From Georgenia satyanarayanai (GTDB taxonomy: Bacteria > Actinomycetota > Actinomycetes > Actinomycetales > Actinomycetaceae): DNA of 64,000 bases. The position numbers were made by a program, and so were the translations under genes. The stretch is taken from the NCBI RefSeq assembly GCF_900116375.1, contig NZ_UETB01000004.1, forward strand, positions 186,001 through 250,000, written 5' to 3'. The notes beneath the pieces were generated by a model that did no database searches, was not told where the DNA came from, and saw nothing but the letters and a program-made list of their open reading frames with translations. Positions within the stretch are counted from its first letter, which is position 1. Every line of letters begins with the position of its first letter. Positions 24,449 through 34,962 of this stretch are shown piece by piece.

Positions 24449-25067
24449 GTGACCACTGACGTCGCCGCCGTCGCGGCACTGACCCTGTACCTGGCCGGCC
24501 TGGCGGCCGCCTTCGGTGCCCGCTCCTGGATCCACCGGCGGCGCACCGGCTCCGCCGATTTCCGCGGCCTCAGCGGCGCCCCCGGATCGGCCGAGTGGTG
24601 GGGCGGGATCCTCTTCGCCGGCGCTCTCGTGCTTGGCGCCGCCCGGCCCTGGTCCGCGCCGGCACCACTACCCCTATCGCCCTGCCCCCGGTCGTTCAGT
24701 GGGCGGGCCTGGCCGTGGCGATCGCCGGCTTCGCCGGCGTGCTGGCCGCCCAGGCGGCCATGGGCTCCTCCTGGCGGACCGGTGTCGACCCCACCGAGCG
24801 CACCGGCCTGGTCACTTCCGGCATGTTCGCCGTGGTGCGCAACCCCATCTTCACCGCGATGCTCACCGCCCTGCTCGGCCTGACGCTCCTGGTCCCCACG
24901 GCGTGACCGCCGCGGCGCTCCTCTGCCTGCTCCTCGCCGTGGAGATCCAGGTCCGCCTCGTCGAAGAGCCCTACCTGATCCGCGCCCACGGACACGCCTA
25001 CGCAAGTTACTCCGAACGAGTAGGCCGGTTCCTCCCTGGCCTCGGCCGGCTCACGCACGACCGTTGA
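24449..25067 (+). pseudogene. Isoprenylcysteine carboxyl methyltransferase-like protein, two frameshifts
   Basis: Three consecutive plus-strand frames carry one membrane methyltransferase. The first (from GTG 24449) holds the N-terminal helices to about 24650. The second holds QWAGLAVAIAGFAGVLAAQ, WRTGVDPTERTGLVTSGMF and VVRNPIFTAMLTALLGLT to 24906. The third has LCLLLAVEIQVRLVEEPYL, then HGHAYASYSERVGRFLPG, ending at 25067. GxxxVRNPxY and EEPYLxxxxG-x-xYxxYxxRVxRFxP are ICMT/PEMT-type signatures. Two frameshifts, near 24650 and 24900, break it. It follows cadD by 32 nt, so it was probably the last gene of that operon. Confidence 0.75.
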
Positions 25068-25173
25068 CCCCCCTCCACCACCTGCTCCTCCGGCCCGCTG
25101 TCGGCCCACTGTCCGGTGCGGGATGGTCAATCGACGCCCTGCCGGTAGTGCAGCTTCGCCAATCTGGCCAGCG

Positions 25174-25773
25174 TCAGGGGTGGCCGGGCGCTCGGCGCAC
25201 ACGTCCTGGCGTCCAGCGCACCCCTTGGATCGGGAGGGTCAGCTGGCCACGGTGGTGGTCGTAGTGCTGCACCGGGTAGGCGTAGACCTCGGCCAGAGTC
25301 ATCACGTCGGAAAAGTATGGGTCCCAGCTGGTGAGAAAGGGCATGCCGCGTGCCAGCGTGCGCTCATGCTCTGTGTGCAACCGGAGGGTCAGCGCGGCGA
25401 TGGTGCGGTCGCACAGACCGCCCATCCGGCGGTGGTTGAAAACCAGCGTGGCGCCGCAGCTGCCGAGGTAGTTGATGAGGTGGAAGGGGCGCTGTCCGGC
25501 GTTGAGCAAGTGCGCGAATCCGCGCCCGACAGGCTCGGGTAGGAGGCTGACGAACCGGACCAGCGGCACCAGCCGACGCACGACAAGAAATCCGAAGACC
25601 ATGTGGAAGAGCAGCTGCTCATTAGTCCATCGGGTGCCCTCTGAGCCGGCGCGCAACTGTGCGGGGGAGGCGGTGGCCAGCAGCGCATGAAGGTCGGCTC
25701 GTGCGCGCTCCAACTCGGCGGCGATGCCAGCACGGTCGACCGGGCCATCAAGGTTCGAGGTGGCCGAGTCCAT
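25174..25773 (-). CDS. DinB-superfamily protein (putative thiol-dependent metalloenzyme)
   Basis: About 199 residues of a four-helix DinB-like bundle. The potential metal ligands are H in LLFHMVFGF and the HYDHH cluster in YAYPVQHYDHHRGQLTLP. The segment TRWTNEQLLFHM is the usual first-helix signature. Actinobacterial DinB relatives include mycothiol-dependent transferases, but many are uncharacterised. The start is placed at ATG 25773; ATG 25785 in the same frame is equally possible. It stands alone on its strand. Confidence 0.75.
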   Translation of the reverse strand: MDSATSNLDGPVDRAGIAAELERARADLHALLATASPAQLRAGSEGTRWTNEQLLFHMVFGFLVVRRLVPLVRFVSLLPEPVGRGFAHLLNAGQRPFHLINYLGSCGATLVFNHRRMGGLCDRTIAALTLRLHTEHERTLARGMPFLTSWDPYFSDVMTLAEVYAYPVQHYDHHRGQLTLPIQGVRWTPGRVRRAPGHP

Positions 25774-25972
25774 ACTTCTGATCATCCTCGCTACCGGGTA
25801 TGTACGGCGAGTGCCTGCGAAAGTCACGAGGTGTCCGCAGAGGGATCCCCCTGCGGCGCGTCACTGCCTGGCTTCCCGAGCAACGTGGGCGTCGCCGGGG
25901 CGGGTTCCTCTTGCGGGACGGTCGCCGAGCCGGCGCACCCTTCGCCAGATCGCCGCAAGCGGCGTCGAAGAT

Positions 25973-26644
25973 TCACGCCATGAGAGTGACGCCGCGCAAC
26001 CACTGTTCAACCTGTGAGGCCGCGTGGGTGACCTCTTCGCCCCGGACAGCGAGGCCCTCACCGATGGAGGCACCGACCGTGAGCTCGGTGTAGACGTCAA
26101 CGGATCGCCCGAGACCGCTCATTGCGTGCGTCGTCACGGGCAGGACGCGCTTGCCCTCTAGGGGGACCGACTCGACGAACGTGGACAGGATCATGGGTGG
26201 TCGGACGTTCCAGATGGGGCTGGCGAGGATCACCGTCTCGTATCGGCTCACATCTGGCCGTGGCGAGGCGATCGCGGGCCTGGCGTCCTGTTCCTGCTCG
26301 CGGACGTTGCGCGCGACGGTCGCCTCGTAGTCGGCCGAGTACGGGTCGGCCGCCTCGATCCGGTAGGTCTCACAGTCGACGCGGTCAGCGATCATCGTGG
26401 CAAGGACCTCGGTGTTGCCAACCTCAAGATCGCGCCGTCCGCCGTACCAGTAGTTCTCGCCGGGCCGGCAGAAGTACACGAGCAGCGTCCCGGTGTTGGT
26501 CCGGGGCCTTGGAGTCACGGCTGAGGGCTGCGGGCTCGGGGCGGTGTCCTGGGACATGCAACCGGCCACGGTGAGCAGGGTCGCCCCGCCGAGGGCCAGG
26601 CCGGCACGCAGGAACGTCCGCCGGCTGGTCGAGCGCGCGGTCAT
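25973..26644 (-). CDS. Exported flavodoxin (Tat signal and lipobox)
   Basis: A 223-residue protein. The N-terminus has a twin-arginine motif (STSRRTFLRAG), a hydrophobic stretch and a lipobox LTVAGC with C29, so it should be a Tat-exported lipoprotein. The mature part is a Flavodoxin_4-type domain: LLVYFCRPGENYWYGG (P-loop region), GNTEVLATMIAD and LASPIWNVRPPMILSTF. Such proteins bind FMN and probably act in extracytoplasmic quinone or redox reactions. Its start overlaps the stop of the upstream regulator gene, indicating coexpression. Confidence 0.88.
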   Translation of the reverse strand: MTARSTSRRTFLRAGLALGGATLLTVAGCMSQDTAPSPQPSAVTPRPRTNTGTLLVYFCRPGENYWYGGRRDLEVGNTEVLATMIADRVDCETYRIEAADPYSADYEATVARNVREQEQDARPAIASPRPDVSRYETVILASPIWNVRPPMILSTFVESVPLEGKRVLPVTTHAMSGLGRSVDVYTELTVGASIGEGLAVRGEEVTHAASQVEQWLRGVTLMA

Positions 26645-27525
26645 CCGCCCGGGGCGGTGATCGCGTCGCCGCGGGTGGCGGCCAATGACGCCAGCAGGGC
26701 CAGGCCGTCGGCGGCGGGTGTACCGGGTGCGGCGCTGTAGGCGATGAGGACGAGGCCGGGGTGCTGGACGAGTTCCATGACGTCGTACTCCAGGACGAGG
26801 ACGCCGACCTCGGGATGGCGCAGGCGCTTGAGGCCCGTGCGGTGCAGGCGCACGTCGTGGGTGGCCCACAGGGTGCGGAACATCTCGGAGCGGGTGGACA
26901 GCTCGCCGACGAGGTCGGACAGCGGCTTGTCGTAGGGGTTATGCCCAGCGGCGCCGTGCAACGCCGCGACGCAGTCGTGGGTGACCTGCTCCCAGTCGGG
27001 GTAGTAGTCGCGCGCCGAGGCGTCGAGGAACGCGTGCCGGGCGCTGTTGGGTGGGGTGCCGGTGTGCCGGGCGAAGCGGTAGACGGGGCTGAGCAGCTCT
27101 CGGGCGAGGGCGTTGCCGGCGACGACGTCCATGTGGGAGTCGCGGACGTAGGCCGGCACGGTGGTCATCGCGTCGAGGACACGCTGCATCGAGGCGTGCA
27201 CCGCGGGGCGCGGCGTGGGGGTGCGGCGCCGCCGCGTGGACTGGTTGGCGGCGTGGGCAAGGTTGCGCAGGTGCAGCTGCTCGGCCTCGTCCAGGCGCAG
27301 AGCGGCCGCGATCGCGTCCAGGACGGCGTCGGAGGCGCCGGCCAGGTTCCCGCGCTCGAGGCGGGCGTAGTACTCCGAGGAGACGCCGGCCAGGACGGCG
27401 ACCTCGTCGCGGCGCAGCCCGGCGACCCGGCGTCGTCCCGTGCCAGCGGGCAGGCCGACGTCGGTCGGGCTGAGCCGGGCGCGGCGCGAGGATAGGAAGT
27501 CACGCACCTCGTCACGTTGGTCCAT
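26641..27525 (-). CDS. XRE-family regulator with MmyB-like ligand-binding domain
   Basis: A 294-residue protein. Residues ~10-80 are an XRE HTH (RRVAGLRRDEVAVLAGVSSE then YYARLERGN). From ~105 to the end is an MLTR/MmyB-like PAS-related ligand-binding domain (VVAGNALARELLSPV, HPEVGVLVLEYDVMEL). Members often control an adjacent oxidoreductase in response to a small molecule. Here it is translationally coupled to the flavodoxin gene and divergent from an aldo-keto reductase. A palindrome in the shared intergenic region (27563-27575) is a likely operator. Confidence 0.9.
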   Translation of the reverse strand: MDQRDEVRDFLSSRRARLSPTDVGLPAGTGRRRVAGLRRDEVAVLAGVSSEYYARLERGNLAGASDAVLDAIAAALRLDEAEQLHLRNLAHAANQSTRRRRTPTPRPAVHASMQRVLDAMTTVPAYVRDSHMDVVAGNALARELLSPVYRFARHTGTPPNSARHAFLDASARDYYPDWEQVTHDCVAALHGAAGHNPYDKPLSDLVGELSTRSEMFRTLWATHDVRLHRTGLKRLRHPEVGVLVLEYDVMELVQHPGLVLIAYSAAPGTPAADGLALLASLAATRGDAITAPGG

Positions 27526-27558
27526 GCCCTCGACGGTACGAGCCCGAGGGCCGGGTAG

Positions 27559-29641
<2,083 letters not shown>

Positions 29642-29850
29642 TCACACCACCAAGCGGCACTCCGTGACGATCCGCTGGAACTAGCGGAACGAAACGTCCG
29701 TTCAAGGATCGTCCAGCGGGGCGGACCGGCAGCGCTGGCGGTTACACCGGACGCGCTCGGTGCACGCTCTGCGCGGCGGCGCCCGCGCGTCCGTCGCGAG
29801 CACGAGAATTGCTCTGTCGACTCATGGTAGTACTGCGGTGGCATTACGGT

Positions 29851-30081
29851 ATGAAGCTCAGTGTCAGCCTGCCAGAGGAGGATGTGGCAATCCTCGACGA
29901 GTACGCCCGTACCGCCGGCCTGCCCTCGAGGTCTGCAGCGGTGCAACACGCCGTGCGGATGCTCCGCTTACCCGACTTGGAGCAGGACTACGAAGCCGCG
30001 TGGCAGGAGTGGGAGGCCTCGGGCGATCAGGCGGCATGGGACTCGACCGCAGCCGACGGAATCGCCAATGTTGCGCGGTGA
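29851..30081 (+). CDS. Ribbon-helix-helix antitoxin
   Basis: A 76-residue protein with the RHH pattern [20 protein letters not shown] then [20 protein letters not shown], an N-terminal beta strand followed by two helices. The C-terminal part ([17 protein letters not shown]) is the usual toxin-binding tail. It overlaps the toxin gene by 14 nt and probably autorepresses the pair. The upstream frame reaches 29809, but ATG 29851 fits the domain start. Confidence 0.85.
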   Translation: MKLSVSLPEEDVAILDEYARTAGLPSRSAAVQHAVRMLRLPDLEQDYEAAWQEWEASGDQAAWDSTAADGIANVAR

Positions 30082-30415
30082 GATCCGGCTCGTCGATCTG
30101 GACCCCGTGCGCGGGAGCGAGGCCAGCAGTCGTCGTCCTGCCGTGATCGTCAGCAATGACCGAGCGACCGCGGCCGCGGCTCGACTTGGCCGCGGAGTTG
30201 TCACCGTGGTGCCGGTCACCAGCAACACCGACCGGATCTTCCCCTTCCAAACCCTCCTGCCCGCAGCCGTGACCGGCCTCCGGCAGGACTCCAAGGCCCG
30301 GGCCGAGCAAGTCCGCTCCATCGCAGTCGAGCGCCTCGGCGCCGTCATCGGACGAGCCCCTGCCGACGTCATGGCCCACCTCGACGACGCGCTTCGCCTC
30401 CACCTGCAGCTGTAA
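30068..30415 (+). CDS. MazF/PemK-type endoribonuclease toxin
   Basis: A 115-residue MazF-fold protein. [20 protein letters not shown] then RPAVIVSN is the family's N-terminal signature, and [20 protein letters not shown] and [12 protein letters not shown] complete the barrel. Toxins of this family cut mRNA at short specific sequences. With its RHH antitoxin it sits 235 bp from the right end of the island, where it would stabilise the element by post-segregational killing. Confidence 0.92.
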   Translation: MLRGEIRLVDLDPVRGSEASSRRPAVIVSNDRATAAAARLGRGVVTVVPVTSNTDRIFPFQTLLPAAVTGLRQDSKARAEQVRSIAVERLGAVIGRAPADVMAHLDDALRLHLQL

Positions 30416-30500
30416 GCACCGCACTGCAAAAGTGGCGCTGGCCTGGATCCTGGGGACGCCGGCAGTCGGCAGGATGGCTGGGGTGCCAGCATCCGAGCCG

Positions 30501-30519
30501 CCCTCCATTTACCCTCCAC
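30501..30519 (+). promoter_or_regulatory. Paired arm-type integrase site candidates, right end
   Basis: CCCTCCAT (30501-30508) and CCCTCCAC (30512-30519) repeat with a 3-nt gap, matching the left-end pair at 15913-15931 in sequence, orientation and spacing. The rest of the 234-bp stretch between the MazF gene and attR has a GTCACAG direct repeat (30528-30534, 30538-30544) and no gene. Confidence 0.55.
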
Positions 30520-30649
30520 ATTGAGCCGTCACAGCCCGTCACAGACCGGGTAGAGTCGGAGGTGCCAGCGAGGAGACTTCCTCGACAACACAAGCGAATC
30601 CGCTGTTTCCCGCGCCGATCGGCGGTAGCCGGAAGGCCCTCGATTCGTT

Positions 30650-30687
30650 CCGGAGGTCGCAGGTTCAAATCCTGCCCCCGCTACCAG
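30650..30687 (+). repeat. attR: right 38-bp direct repeat (partial tRNA-fMet copy)
   Basis: Identical to 15819-15856 over 38 bases. The preceding sequence does not fold as a tRNA, so this copy is not a functional gene but the attachment-site duplicate marking the island's right end. Confidence 0.92.
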
Positions 30688-30688
30688 G

Positions 30689-30720
30689 AGAAGGCCCGGA
30701 CCATCAGGTCCGGGCCTTCT
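30689..30720 (+). terminator. Original tRNA-fMet terminator, displaced by the island
   Basis: Arms 30689-30702 and 30707-30720 form a perfect 14-bp stem with a 4-nt ATCA loop, starting 2 nt after attR. Before integration it would have followed tRNA-fMet directly. It may now also serve the rsbP-like gene that converges on it. Confidence 0.85.
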
Positions 30721-30740
30721 GCGTTCCCCCGGGCTGTCGC

Positions 30741-32249
30741 TCAGGCGGGGCCGTGCCAGGCGAGCAGGAGCAGGCAGACGTCGTCGTGGCCCTCGCCGGG
30801 CGGGAGCAGCCGGTCGGTCACGGCCTGGACCGCCTCCTCCGGCCCGAGCACCAGGGTCTGCGCGCCCACCTCGACGAGCTCGTCGAGCCGGGTGGGCAGC
30901 GGCCGGTCACGTCGCTCCACGAGCCCGTCGGTGTAGAGGAGCAGCCGGTCACCGGGCACGAGGTCGACGGCCGCCTCCGGCCGCTCGCTCCCGGGCGCGG
31001 TCAGTCCCAGGGGTGTGGAGCGCCCGTCCCACACGAGGCGGGGCGTGCCGTCCCGCTCCAGGAGCAGGGGCGGGAGGTGGCCGGCGCACGCGAAGCGGAA
31101 CCGGCCCGTGACGAGGTCCAGCTCGCCGTACAGGAGGGTGGCCGAGGTGGAGTCGGGGACGCGCCGGACGAACCGGTCGAGCGCACCGAGGACCCCGGCC
31201 GGGCCGATGCCGGGGCCGGCCACCGCCCGGACGGCGCTGCGCAGCTGCCCCATCGCGATGGCGGCGTCCAGCCCACGGCCCACGACGTCACCGACGGCGA
31301 CCCCGAGGACGTCGTCGTCGAGGTGGAAGGCGTCGTGCCAGTCCCCGCCGACCTCGAGAGACTCCACGCCCGGCCGGTAGGACGTCGACACGACGACGCG
31401 CTCGTCCTGCGGCAGGGGAGCGGTGAGAAGGGCCTGCTGGAGCTGGTGCGCGATCGCGGCGCTGCGGTCGAAGAGGCTGGCGCGGTCCAGGGCGGCACCC
31501 GCCTGCTGGCCGACGGCGGTGAGCATCGCCAGGTCCGGCGGCTCGGCGCCCGCGCCGTCGTCGGGGAGCAGGGACAGCACCCCGAGCAGCCCCGACCGTC
31601 CGTGGAGGGGGACGAGGACGCGGCCGGCGTCGACAAGGGCCGTGCGCGGCCACGACCGCGGGGGCAGCGTGCCCGGGGTGCCGGTCTCCTCACCGGTGAC
31701 CGAGTGGGCGACCAGGCGGCCGCGGGCGTCGGTGAGCCAGCACGTCGCCGCGCGGGCCCCCAGCGACGGCGTGGTGCCCAGCAGGGCGGAGGCCACCCCG
31801 TCACGGCCGACGGCGGCCGACAGCGCCGCGGTGACGTCCTGGAGCACCCGGGTGCGCTGGGCGGCGGCGTCGGCGTCCTTGCGGGCGGCCAGCAGCTCCC
31901 GCTCGTAGCGGGAGCGGTCGCGGGCGCTGGAGACCGCCACCCTGACCAGGCCGTCGGGAGCCACGACGGCGGTCATGAGCACGGGGACGCGGCCGTCCGG
32001 ACCGCGCAGCTCGAGGGCCACCTCGTCCACCCGCCCCTCGACGTGCAGCAGGGGGGAGAGGTGGGTCTCCCAGTAGATGCGGCCCCCCACCGAGAGGAGC
32101 TGGCTCAGGCGCACGCGCCCGAGGACGTCGGCCGCGGGCCGCCCCACCCACTGGAGGAGGGTCGTGTTGGCGTCGAGCACCGTGCCGTCGCCGGCCAGCA
32201 CGAGCAGGCCGCTGGGGGCCTCGTCCCAGGAGGCGGCGCGGTCGCTCAC
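30741..32249 (-). CDS. rsbP: RsbP-like PP2C/SpoIIE phosphatase with PAS and GAF-like sensor regions
   Basis: A 502-residue protein. An N-terminal PAS domain (residues ~8-115, SGLLVLAGDGTVLDANTTLL) is followed by a short coiled region and a GAF-like domain (~135-265). The SpoIIE/PP2C phosphatase domain has VGGDWHDAFHLDDD, VGDVVGRGLDAAI and YTDGLVERRD metal-binding motifs. In Bacillus RsbP dephosphorylates the anti-anti-sigma factor RsbV when RsbQ is bound. Here the RsbQ-like gene is directly upstream with an ATGA overlap. No RsbV/RsbW/sigma gene is in the window, so the target is elsewhere. Confidence 0.87.
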   Translation of the reverse strand: MSDRAASWDEAPSGLLVLAGDGTVLDANTTLLQWVGRPAADVLGRVRLSQLLSVGGRIYWETHLSPLLHVEGRVDEVALELRGPDGRVPVLMTAVVAPDGLVRVAVSSARDRSRYERELLAARKDADAAAQRTRVLQDVTAALSAAVGRDGVASALLGTTPSLGARAATCWLTDARGRLVAHSVTGEETGTPGTLPPRSWPRTALVDAGRVLVPLHGRSGLLGVLSLLPDDGAGAEPPDLAMLTAVGQQAGAALDRASLFDRSAAIAHQLQQALLTAPLPQDERVVVSTSYRPGVESLEVGGDWHDAFHLDDDVLGVAVGDVVGRGLDAAIAMGQLRSAVRAVAGPGIGPAGVLGALDRFVRRVPDSTSATLLYGELDLVTGRFRFACAGHLPPLLLERDGTPRLVWDGRSTPLGLTAPGSERPEAAVDLVPGDRLLLYTDGLVERRDRPLPTRLDELVEVGAQTLVLGPEEAVQAVTDRLLPPGEGHDDVCLLLLAWHGPA

Positions 32250-33043
32250 GCCGGCAGGTACGCCTTCATCGCCGCGACGAGCTGGTCCGGGGCGCTGAGG
32301 TTGGGGCAGTGCCCCACCGCGTCGAGCACGGCGAAGTCGCTGTTCGGAAGGTGGTCACGGACGTACTCACCCACCTCCATGGGCGCGATGACGTCCTCGC
32401 GGCACTGGACGACGAGCGCGGGGGTGGCGACCCCGGGCAGGTCCGCCCGGTTGTCGGACAGGAACGTCGTGCGGGCGAAACGGCGGGCGAGCGTCGGGTC
32501 GGTCCGGCAGAAGCTCGTCGTCAGCTCCTCGCCCAGCTCGGGGCGGTCGGGCACGCCCATGATCACCGGGGCGATGTGGGCCGACCAGCCGAGGTAGTTG
32601 TCGTCCATGGTCTCGAGGAGCTCGTCGATCTCCTCCTGGCTGAACCCGCCGCGGTAGTCGCCGTCGTCGATGTAGCGGGGGCTGGGGCCCACGAGCACGA
32701 GCCGGTCGAAGAGCTCGGGACGCTCGCGAGCCGCGAGGACCCCGATCATGGCGCTCACGGAGTGACCGACGAACACCACCGGTCCGGCGTCGAGCGCGTC
32801 GACGATCTCGACGACGTCCTGCGCGTACCCCTCGAGGCGGGCGTGGCGGGAGGCGTCGTACGCGGAGGGGTCCGACGCGCCGGCACCGACGTGGTCGAAG
32901 AGCACCACCCGGTGCGTCGGCTCGAAGCTCGGGACGACGAGTCGCCACATCTGCTGGTCGCAGCCGAAGCCGTGGGCCAGGACCATGGTGGGTCCCTCGG
33001 CCGCACCGCTCACCCGCACGTTGTTCCGCTTGAGTACATCCAC
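32246..33043 (-). CDS. rsbQ: RsbQ-like alpha/beta hydrolase
   Basis: A 265-residue alpha/beta hydrolase that matches Bacillus RsbQ along its length: AHGFGCDQQMWRLVVPSF, FDHVGAGASD, GYAQDVVEIVDALD and VGPSPRYIDDGDYRGGF. The catalytic triad is S95 (GHSVS), D217 (CREDVIAP) and H245 (GHCPNLS). RsbQ supplies a small-molecule signal to the PAS domain of RsbP under energy stress; it is also structurally close to the KAI2/D14 butenolide receptors. Coupling to the rsbP-like gene supports the same role. Confidence 0.92.
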   Translation of the reverse strand: MDVLKRNNVRVSGAAEGPTMVLAHGFGCDQQMWRLVVPSFEPTHRVVLFDHVGAGASDPSAYDASRHARLEGYAQDVVEIVDALDAGPVVFVGHSVSAMIGVLAARERPELFDRLVLVGPSPRYIDDGDYRGGFSQEEIDELLETMDDNYLGWSAHIAPVIMGVPDRPELGEELTTSFCRTDPTLARRFARTTFLSDNRADLPGVATPALVVQCREDVIAPMEVGEYVRDHLPNSDFAVLDAVGHCPNLSAPDQLVAAMKAYLPA

Positions 33044-33079
33044 GAATGCGACATTACGGCACCTGGGCCGGCCCCAGGC

Positions 33080-34204
33080 TCACACCGGGGCGGGAAGCGG
33101 GAAGGACCGGTCCGCGAAGAAGATGCTGCGGGCCGCCCGCTGCCCCGGCGTGGTGCGCAGCGCCGTGAAGGCGGCCTCCATGGCGGCCGGGGAGCGCACC
33201 AGTCCCATGGACCGCCGCATCGCCACCCGCCCGCGGAACCGCCGGCGCAGCGCGGCACCGTCGTAGGAGCGCAGCGCGCTTGGGTCGCCCGTGGTGAGGG
33301 CCTCGTCCAGGGCGTCCGCGGCGTGCTCGGACAGACGCAGGCACGGGTCCAGGCCACCGGCGGTCAGCGGGGACACGGCCCCGGCGGCGTCCCCCACGAG
33401 CAGCCCGCGGCGGGAGCTGATGCGTCGCAGCAGCCCGCCGACCGGGATGGGGCCGCCGCGGCGCTCGACGTCGGTCGGGCGGGACGGCAGCCCCGGCGCC
33501 ACCGCCGTGAGCTCGCGCAGTGCGCGCCACACGCCCTCGGGGTAGCGGGAGGCGTAGCCGGCCGTGCCGAGGTGGACGTGCTCGCCGTCGTCGACGACCC
33601 AGCCGAGGTACCCCGGCGCGAGCCGCGGGTGCAGGACGCAGTGGAAGGTGGGGACCTCGGTGCCCGCGCTCGGGAAGACCTCCTCGGCGCCGACGAGCAG
33701 GCGCTCGTTGCGGTCCAGGTGGAGGTCCCGTGCCACCCGGGAGCGGGCGCCGTCGGCCCCGACGACGAACCGCGCGCGGACCACGGACGGCGCGCCGTCG
33801 CCGCCCACGAGCTGCGCCGCGCCGTCGGCGTACCCGGCGTAGCGGGTGCCGAGGAGCACCTGGGCGCCCGCCTCGCGCGCCCGGGCGGCGAAGGCGGCGT
33901 AGAGGCCGGGCATGTCCCCGACACGGAACTCGTCACGGCCGCTGACGAGGACGACGGGCCGGCGCAGGCTCGGCGGGTAGAGCGCGACCTGCCGGATCGG
34001 CGGGCCGAGGTGCCCGGCCGGGAGCGGGAAGTCGTCCAGGGTGCGGCGCACGAAGATGCCGGTGGTCCGGATCGACCGGCCGAGGTCGGCGCGTTTGTCG
34101 ACGACGCTCACGGCGTGACCGCGCCCGGCGAGGAGCGTGGCCACGTGGAGACCGGCCAGTCCCGCCCCGACGACGAGGACGTCGGTGTCCCACCCGGCGC
34201 TCAC
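33080..34204 (-). CDS. FAD-dependent oxidoreductase (geranylgeranyl reductase-like)
   Basis: A 374-residue flavoprotein with the Rossmann motif VLVVGAGLAGLHVATLLAGRG, the GD motif FVVGADGARSRVAR and the FAD-ribityl motif LLVGDAAGAVSPLTAGGLD. This is the p-hydroxybenzoate hydroxylase/geranylgeranyl reductase fold. The sequence YPPSLRRPVVLVSGRDEF is not specific enough to name a substrate; isoprenoid chain reduction is one possibility. The GTG start at 34204 overlaps the stop of the HTH gene upstream, so the three genes 34929 to 33080 appear to be one operon. Confidence 0.8.
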   Translation of the reverse strand: MSAGWDTDVLVVGAGLAGLHVATLLAGRGHAVSVVDKRADLGRSIRTTGIFVRRTLDDFPLPAGHLGPPIRQVALYPPSLRRPVVLVSGRDEFRVGDMPGLYAAFAARAREAGAQVLLGTRYAGYADGAAQLVGGDGAPSVVRARFVVGADGARSRVARDLHLDRNERLLVGAEEVFPSAGTEVPTFHCVLHPRLAPGYLGWVVDDGEHVHLGTAGYASRYPEGVWRALRELTAVAPGLPSRPTDVERRGGPIPVGGLLRRISSRRGLLVGDAAGAVSPLTAGGLDPCLRLSEHAADALDEALTTGDPSALRSYDGAALRRRFRGRVAMRRSMGLVRSPAAMEAAFTALRTTPGQRAARSIFFADRSFPLPAPV

Positions 34205-34422
34205 GGCGCCGGGGTCCCGTCCGGCTCCCAGCGCAGCAGGTCGCCCGGCTGGCAGTCGAGCGCCTCGCACAGCGCCTCGAGGGTGGTGAAGCGGACGGCC
34301 TTGGCGCGACCGTTCTTGAGCACCGCGAGGTTGGCCGGCGTGATGCCCACCCGCTCGGCCAGCGTCCCGACCGACATCTTCCGGCGGGCGAGCATGACGT
34401 CGATGTCGACGACGATGGGCAC
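34201..34422 (-). CDS. Small XRE/Cro-type HTH regulator (YozG-like)
   Basis: A 73-residue protein consisting almost entirely of a Cro/CI-type HTH: MLARRKMSVGTLAERVGITP then NLAVLKNGRAKAVRFTTLEA and CEALDCQPGDLL. Such short regulators are typically encoded next to a DUF2975 membrane protein, as here (the genes abut). The palindrome at 34963-34979 upstream of the operon is a good operator candidate. Confidence 0.88.
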   Translation of the reverse strand: MPIVVDIDVMLARRKMSVGTLAERVGITPANLAVLKNGRAKAVRFTTLEALCEALDCQPGDLLRWEPDGTPAP

Positions 34423-34929
34423 CTAGATCACCTCGTCCAGCTCGGAGCGCAGGTGCTCGGCCCGGGCGGCGGTCTCGACGGCCTGGACGAGCAGCGTCCG
34501 CATGACGTAGACGACCAGTGCCACACCGGCGACCACGAGGGCGATGCCGCACAGGAGTCCGACGACGCCGGGCGCGACCTCGTCCCCCGGGGTCGTGCGG
34601 TTGACGACGGCGAAGGTCACCGCGACGCCGAGGACGAGCACCGACGCCGCCGCGATGGCGCCGATGACGACGTCGACGTAGCGGAACGCGCCCGTGGAGA
34701 AGACGGTGCCACGGCGCACCATCCCCAGCAGGCGCAGGATGCACACGGCGATGACCTGGAGGCACACGACCCCGAGGAAGAGACTGGCGGCGAAGGCCAC
34801 CCGGGGGCCGGTGGCCAGGCCGTCGAGATCGACCCAGAGCAGCGGCAGCAGGACCGCCTGGACCACGACGGACCCGGCGAGCGCGACCGCGATGACGAGT
34901 TGGAGCACGCGGATGACGTACCTGCCCAT
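34423..34929 (-). CDS. DUF2975-family membrane protein
   Basis: A 168-residue protein with four transmembrane helices (about residues 10-32, 45-70, 85-110 and 122-147) and a short cytoplasmic tail. DUF2975 proteins are usually paired with a YozG-like HTH protein; the role is unknown, possibly membrane-stimulus sensing for that regulator. A near-perfect ribosome binding site (AGAGGAGGT) precedes the ATG. Confidence 0.82.
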   Translation of the reverse strand: MGRYVIRVLQLVIAVALAGSVVVQAVLLPLLWVDLDGLATGPRVAFAASLFLGVVCLQVIAVCILRLLGMVRRGTVFSTGAFRYVDVVIGAIAAASVLVLGVAVTFAVVNRTTPGDEVAPGVVGLLCGIALVVAGVALVVYVMRTLLVQAVETAARAEHLRSELDEVI

Positions 34930-34962
34930 GAGGACCTCCTCTGATTGACCGACGATGGGAAT

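Noticed and set aside
30650-30687. A second tRNA gene at the right end of the island
   Set aside because: Only the 3' half is present; the preceding bases cannot form acceptor, D or anticodon arms.
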